A stretch of DNA of 64,000 nt from Actomonas aquatica. GTDB taxonomy: Bacteria; Verrucomicrobiota; Verrucomicrobiia; Opitutales; Opitutaceae. This document shows, in pieces, positions 61,229-64,000 of the stretch. The position numbers and the translations under genes were made by a program. The notes below the pieces were generated by a model, which was given only the letters and a program-made list of their open reading frames with translations, was not told the origin of the DNA and searched no databases. Each line of letters starts with the position of its first letter. Position 1 is the stretch's first letter. The stretch covers positions 1-64,000 of the forward strand of contig NZ_CP139781.1 of assembly GCF_019679435.2 (NCBI RefSeq), in the 5' to 3' direction.

Positions 61229-61585
61229 TCAGACGTTGAAGAAACGGATCGTGAGCGGGTAACGGTAGAGCTCGTCGTTGGCGGCTTTGACGATGGCGAT
61301 GATGACGAGCACGAACGCGGCGATGCCGAGCAGGAAAATGAGGAGCGAACCGAGGCCGAAAAGGAGGATGAGCGGCACGCAGAGCAGGCACCAGATCGTC
61401 CAGCTGAGGTGGAAGTTGAACGCCTCGGCGGCGTGGGCCGGCACGGTGGTGTGGTCGTCCTTGGTGACGAGGTAGACGACCAGCGGGATCAGTATCGGCG
61501 CGCTGAGGAACCAGGCGCCGTGGCTCAGGATATTGAGCAGGCGATGGGAGGATTCGACGGGCGTGACGTTGACGGGAGCGTTCAT
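61229..61585 (-). CDS. DUF4870 domain membrane protein
   Basis: A 118-residue protein with three to four helices. RLLNILSHGAWFLSAPILIPLVVYLVTKDDHTTVPAHAAEAFNFHLSWTIWCLLCVPLILLFGLGSLLIFLLGIAAFVLVIIAIVKAANDELYRYPLTIRFF runs through the protein and is the DUF4870 (TIC20-like) pattern, with HAAEAFNFHLSW as the hallmark. Function unknown. It converges with lysR over 24 bp. Confidence 0.88.
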   Translation of the reverse strand: MNAPVNVTPVESSHRLLNILSHGAWFLSAPILIPLVVYLVTKDDHTTVPAHAAEAFNFHLSWTIWCLLCVPLILLFGLGSLLIFLLGIAAFVLVIIAIVKAANDELYRYPLTIRFFNV

Positions 61586-61700
61586 GGCAAAAGTGGTGTG
61601 AAAGGTGATGTTGAAGGTATCACCCGGCAGCTTACGCCAAAGTTGCAGCTCGTGGGTTTATAATTAGCCCGCGGCTATGGAACCGCTATCGGCCGCGGAG

Positions 61701-62585
61701 CTACGCTGCCCGGCTGGCCATGTTACGGGCGAGCGTCTGCAGGAAGGTGCTGTCGCCGGGCAGGGCGGAGAACGCGGCCACGGCGGCGTCGGTTTGCTCG
61801 GTGATGAAGCGACGCGACGCATCCAAGCCGTGGATACGCACGTAGGTGGTCTTCTCGGTCGCTTCGTCCTTGCCCACGGTTTTGCCCATGGTGGCGGTGT
61901 CGGAGGTGACATCGAGGACGTCGTCGACGATTTGGAAAGCGAGTCCGAGGTGCCGGCCGGCGGTGCGCAGGCGGTCGAGTTGCCCGACGTCAAAACCGGC
62001 CACGAGTCCGCCCATCACGAGGGCGGTTTCGATCATGGCGGCAGTTTTGTTGAGGTGGATGAATTCGAGTTCCTCCGGCGTGGCGTCGCCTTTGGCTTCG
62101 CCCTCGAGGTCGGCCATTTGACCGCCGATCAGGCGTCGGCTGCCCGCGGTCGCGGCGAGTTCGCGGATGAGGCCATGGGCGAGGGCGGGCCGATCGGCGT
62201 AAGCCTCGGCAAGCAGGGCAAAGGCGTGGGTGAGCAGCGCGTCGCCGGCGAGCAGGGCGGTGGCTTCGTCGTAGGCCTTGTGCACGGTGGGACGGCCGCG
62301 GCGCAGGTCGTCGTTGTCCATGCAGGGTAGGTCGTCGTGGATGAGCGAATACGTGTGCAGGCACTCGATGGCGACGGCGGCGGGCAGGGCCTCGTCGCCG
62401 TCCAGGCCGCCGAGTTCGGCGGCGGAGAGCAGCAGGGCGGGGCGCAGGCGCTTGCCGCCGGCCTCCAGGCTGTAGCGCATGGCGGCGTGCAGGCGGGCAG
62501 GGCGCGTGTCCGCTGCCGGAACATGTTGATCGAGGCCCGTTTCGACGCGGGCGACCAGAGAGTTTAATTTGTTTGTGACATCCAT
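61701..62585 (-). CDS. ispA: Polyprenyl synthetase (farnesyl/geranyl diphosphate synthase)
   Basis: A 294-residue trans-prenyltransferase that joins isopentenyl diphosphate units. [21 protein letters not shown] (about 37-57) binds diphosphate. The first Asp-rich motif is in [24 protein letters not shown] (about 79-102, DDLPCMDND) and the second in [15 protein letters not shown] (about 221-235, DDVLD). The CLxHDDxPCMDxD pattern with two inserted residues marks bacterial FPP synthases. The start MDVTNKLN at 62585 gives the usual length. The opposite-strand DUF4013 gene begins 44 bp away. Confidence 0.92.
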   Translation of the reverse strand: MDVTNKLNSLVARVETGLDQHVPAADTRPARLHAAMRYSLEAGGKRLRPALLLSAAELGGLDGDEALPAAVAIECLHTYSLIHDDLPCMDNDDLRRGRPTVHKAYDEATALLAGDALLTHAFALLAEAYADRPALAHGLIRELAATAGSRRLIGGQMADLEGEAKGDATPEELEFIHLNKTAAMIETALVMGGLVAGFDVGQLDRLRTAGRHLGLAFQIVDDVLDVTSDTATMGKTVGKDEATEKTTYVRIHGLDASRRFITEQTDAAVAAFSALPGDSTFLQTLARNMASRAA

Positions 62586-62628
62586 GAGGGCGTCGCTACG
62601 GTCCGGCTCAACCTTAGCTTCCGCCGCA

Positions 62629-63234
62629 ATGCCGACCCTAGAACTCGTTTGCAAACGCCTTTTCGCGGACTCCTCGTGGTTCATTAAGAGCATCGTAGGA
62701 GCCCTGCTGCTGGTGGTGCCCATCGCGCACTTCCTGGCCTTTGGCTACCTGTATGGGTTGATTGAGCGCGCCCGTCGGGGTGACTCGGTCATTTTGCCGG
62801 AATGGGGGGAGTGGCGCCGGCTGTTTTTTGATGGGATCGCCGCGTTTGTGATCTTTTTGGTGCTGGGCGTGGTGCCGTTGGCGATCGCCTGGATGTTCAC
62901 GCTGCCGCTGCGTCTGCTGGCTTACGGTGCCTTTGTTTACCTCCCGATGGTGCCGGCGGTGCTCATCGTGGGGCCGTTGGTGGTGGCGGGCATTTACCAA
63001 TACCAGAAGCGCGAGGAGTATCGGGATGCCTTCCGGCTGCCGGTGCTGGGCGCCATGCTGCGGGCGGCGCGCGGTCGTTTTGTGCTGCCGACCCTGGCGC
63101 TCATCGGCTTCGTGCTGGCGGGTTATCCGCTCATGACCTTCACCGTTTTTGTGGGCTGGGCGTGCAGCTGGACCTACTACGCCGCTTCCTTCCGCTTTAT
63201 CGAAGAAACGCGCCGCGGTGGCGTGAAGATTTGA
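62629..63234 (+). CDS. DUF4013 domain membrane protein
   Basis: A 201-residue protein with about five membrane helices. LVCKRLFADSSWFIKSIVGALLLVVPIAHFLAFGYLYGLIERARRGDSVILPEWGEWRRLFFDGIAAFVIFLV (about 5-77) is the DUF4013 hallmark with GYLYGLIERARRGD-x-x-LPEW. PVLGAMLRAARGRFVLPTLALIGFVLAGYPLMTFTVFVGW follows. Function unknown. The start MPTLELV at 62629 is preferred over an upstream ATG that falls in the ispA-side region. It is followed by the FmdB-type gene after 31 bp. Confidence 0.87.
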   Translation: MPTLELVCKRLFADSSWFIKSIVGALLLVVPIAHFLAFGYLYGLIERARRGDSVILPEWGEWRRLFFDGIAAFVIFLVLGVVPLAIAWMFTLPLRLLAYGAFVYLPMVPAVLIVGPLVVAGIYQYQKREEYRDAFRLPVLGAMLRAARGRFVLPTLALIGFVLAGYPLMTFTVFVGWACSWTYYAASFRFIEETRRGGVKI

Positions 63235-63265
63235 TTTTTTGCTCCGGTTAGACACCTAAGCGCTC

Positions 63266-63529
63266 ATGCCGACCTACGACTACGTCTGCACCAAGTGTGA
63301 ACACGAATTTGAAGCGTTTCAGTCCATGAAGGACGAGCCGCTGAAAACCTGCCCGAAATGCAAGAAACGCGCGTTAAAGCGACTTGTTGGCGGCGGGTCC
63401 GGGCTAATCTTCAAGGGCTCGGGTTTCTACATCACCGACTACAAAAACAAGTCCAGCGGCGGCAGTGAGAAGTCGTCGGCCAAGGATTCCGGCACGGCCG
63501 CCAAATCGACCGACGCCAAGGCGTCCTGA
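63266..63529 (+). CDS. FmdB family zinc-ribbon protein
   Basis: An 87-residue protein whose N-terminal half is the FmdB zinc ribbon: MPTYDYVCTKCEHEFEAFQSMKDEPLKTCPKCKKRALKRLVGGGSGLIFKGSGFYITDYK, with CTKC and CPKC knuckles at about 8-11 and 29-32. The tail (about 61-87) is a low-complexity Ser/Lys/Ala stretch. FmdB proteins are putative regulators whose function is uncertain. The gene follows the DUF4013 gene by 31 bp on the same strand. Confidence 0.92.
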   Translation: MPTYDYVCTKCEHEFEAFQSMKDEPLKTCPKCKKRALKRLVGGGSGLIFKGSGFYITDYKNKSSGGSEKSSAKDSGTAAKSTDAKAS

Positions 63530-63553
63530 TTCCACCCTCAACCCGTCCGTCTC

Positions 63554-64000
63554 ATGCTCAGCTCCACCAAACCCGCCGCTCCCAGTTTATTTGAGATCAC
63601 GCTCGGCGCGGTGCTGAGTGTGGTGTTGGGCGCGGTGCTCGCTGCGAGTTATCTGGCGGCCCAGCCGGTCGAGCAGGTGCGTTCGCTGCCGAAGGAGCCG
63701 GATGAGAGCACAGTATACTACGTGACGGGCTCCAGTCGCAGTTCGCTGGGACGCCAATGGCTGCGCAAGAAGCAGGTGCTGGTGGAGCAGGGCGCGTTTG
63801 AGCTCGAGTTCAATGAGGACGAGCTGAACACGTGGATGTCGTCGTCCCAGGCCAAGCCGGATGGGGAGGAAGAGTCCGGGGTGTTTGTCGCCAAGGGACT
63901 GAACTTCCGCATCGACGACGGCCAGTTGCAACTTGGTTTGCCGTGCACGTTTTCGCTGGCGGGAGTGACGCGCGATGTGGTGGTGCAGGCGCGGGGCGGT
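63554..64000 (+). CDS. Membrane-anchored hypothetical protein (cut by the window end)
   Basis: An open frame of 149 codons runs off the right edge. It begins MLSSTKPAAPSLFEITLGAVLSVVLG with one membrane anchor at about 15-36 (TLGAVLSVVLGAVLAASYLAAQ), then YYVTGSSRSSLGRQWLRKKQVLVEQGAFELEFNEDELNTWMSSS. The remainder is soluble and would be outside the cytoplasm. I do not recognise the family. It lies 24 bp after the FmdB gene, so the three genes from 62.6 kb may form one unit. Confidence 0.75.
   Translation, partial: MLSSTKPAAPSLFEITLGAVLSVVLGAVLAASYLAAQPVEQVRSLPKEPDESTVYYVTGSSRSSLGRQWLRKKQVLVEQGAFELEFNEDELNTWMSSSQAKPDGEEESGVFVAKGLNFRIDDGQLQLGLPCTFSLAGVTRDVVVQARGG

Overview
The window looks like a piece of a high-GC chromosome from the phylum Verrucomicrobiota, most likely family Opitutaceae. 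The reasons are the gene complement (pectin and glycan enzymes, DUF1080 and ThuA proteins, a zwf-opcA-pgl block, a GAF-bearing PilB), the scarcity of clear Shine-Dalgarno sequences, and abundant short palindromic repeats between genes. This assignment is inferred from gene content and style; no 16S gene is present.

Layout. 1-2.4 kb: the end of an integron-type gene cassette array. Four promoterless, same-strand, lower-GC ORFs (a DUF2262-like protein, a small membrane protein, a lipoprotein, a HEPN-motif protein) are each followed by an attC-like folded site. 2.4-3.5 kb: a transposase relic, a DUF6429 protein and a RelE/ParE-type toxin-antitoxin pair. 3.5-11.1 kb: a zinc-ribbon protein, a small alpha/beta hydrolase, PilB, YraN and the oxidative pentose phosphate genes zwf-opcA-pgl. 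11.1-11.6 kb: a repeat block with a 179-bp period. 11.6-15.9 kb: a carbohydrate group on the minus strand (GH39, sodium/solute symporter, DUF1080). 16-26.4 kb: a DTW-domain tRNA modification enzyme, a 2028-residue DUF3857/transglutaminase-like exported protein and two tandem ketoglutarate-semialdehyde-type dehydrogenases. 26.4-27.7 kb: a flavodoxin-fold oxidoreductase bracketed by direct repeats.

27.8-39.9 kb is housekeeping: tRNA-Ser, a TonB-C protein, a NYN nuclease, DUF2851, then nusA-infB-rbfA-nrnA-truB-ribF, tRNA-Val with an adjacent GIY-YIG element, and recN. 40-48.8 kb is a rhamnogalacturonan (pectin) locus: a two-domain esterase, a PL4 lyase, a protein with two SGNH esterase domains fused to a GH35 beta-galactosidase, and a ThuA protein. 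Together these would deacetylate, cleave and de-galactosylate rhamnogalacturonan I. The semialdehyde dehydrogenases and the oxidative pentose phosphate genes would fit downstream uronate and sugar catabolism. 48.8-53.7 kb: a small unknown protein, a GNAT acetyltransferase, mnmA (with a palindromic repeat inside its reading frame) and a GH13 glycogen/pullulan enzyme. 53.9-57.3 kb: the glycolytic run gap-pgk-tpiA, whose two gaps hold heptamer inverted-repeat elements. 57.5-61.2 kb: a LysR-controlled stress/detoxification cluster (DoxX, EamA, nitroreductase, hydrolase). 61.2-64 kb: DUF4870, a polyprenyl synthase, DUF4013, an FmdB zinc ribbon and a gene cut by the window edge.

The most unusual items are the cassette array with non-canonical attC R boxes and its HEPN cassette, the dual-SGNH/GH35 fusion, the repeat sequences that have become coding sequence (in-frame in mnmA, and supplying stop codons or C-termini of other genes), and the alternative hairpins ahead of nusA.
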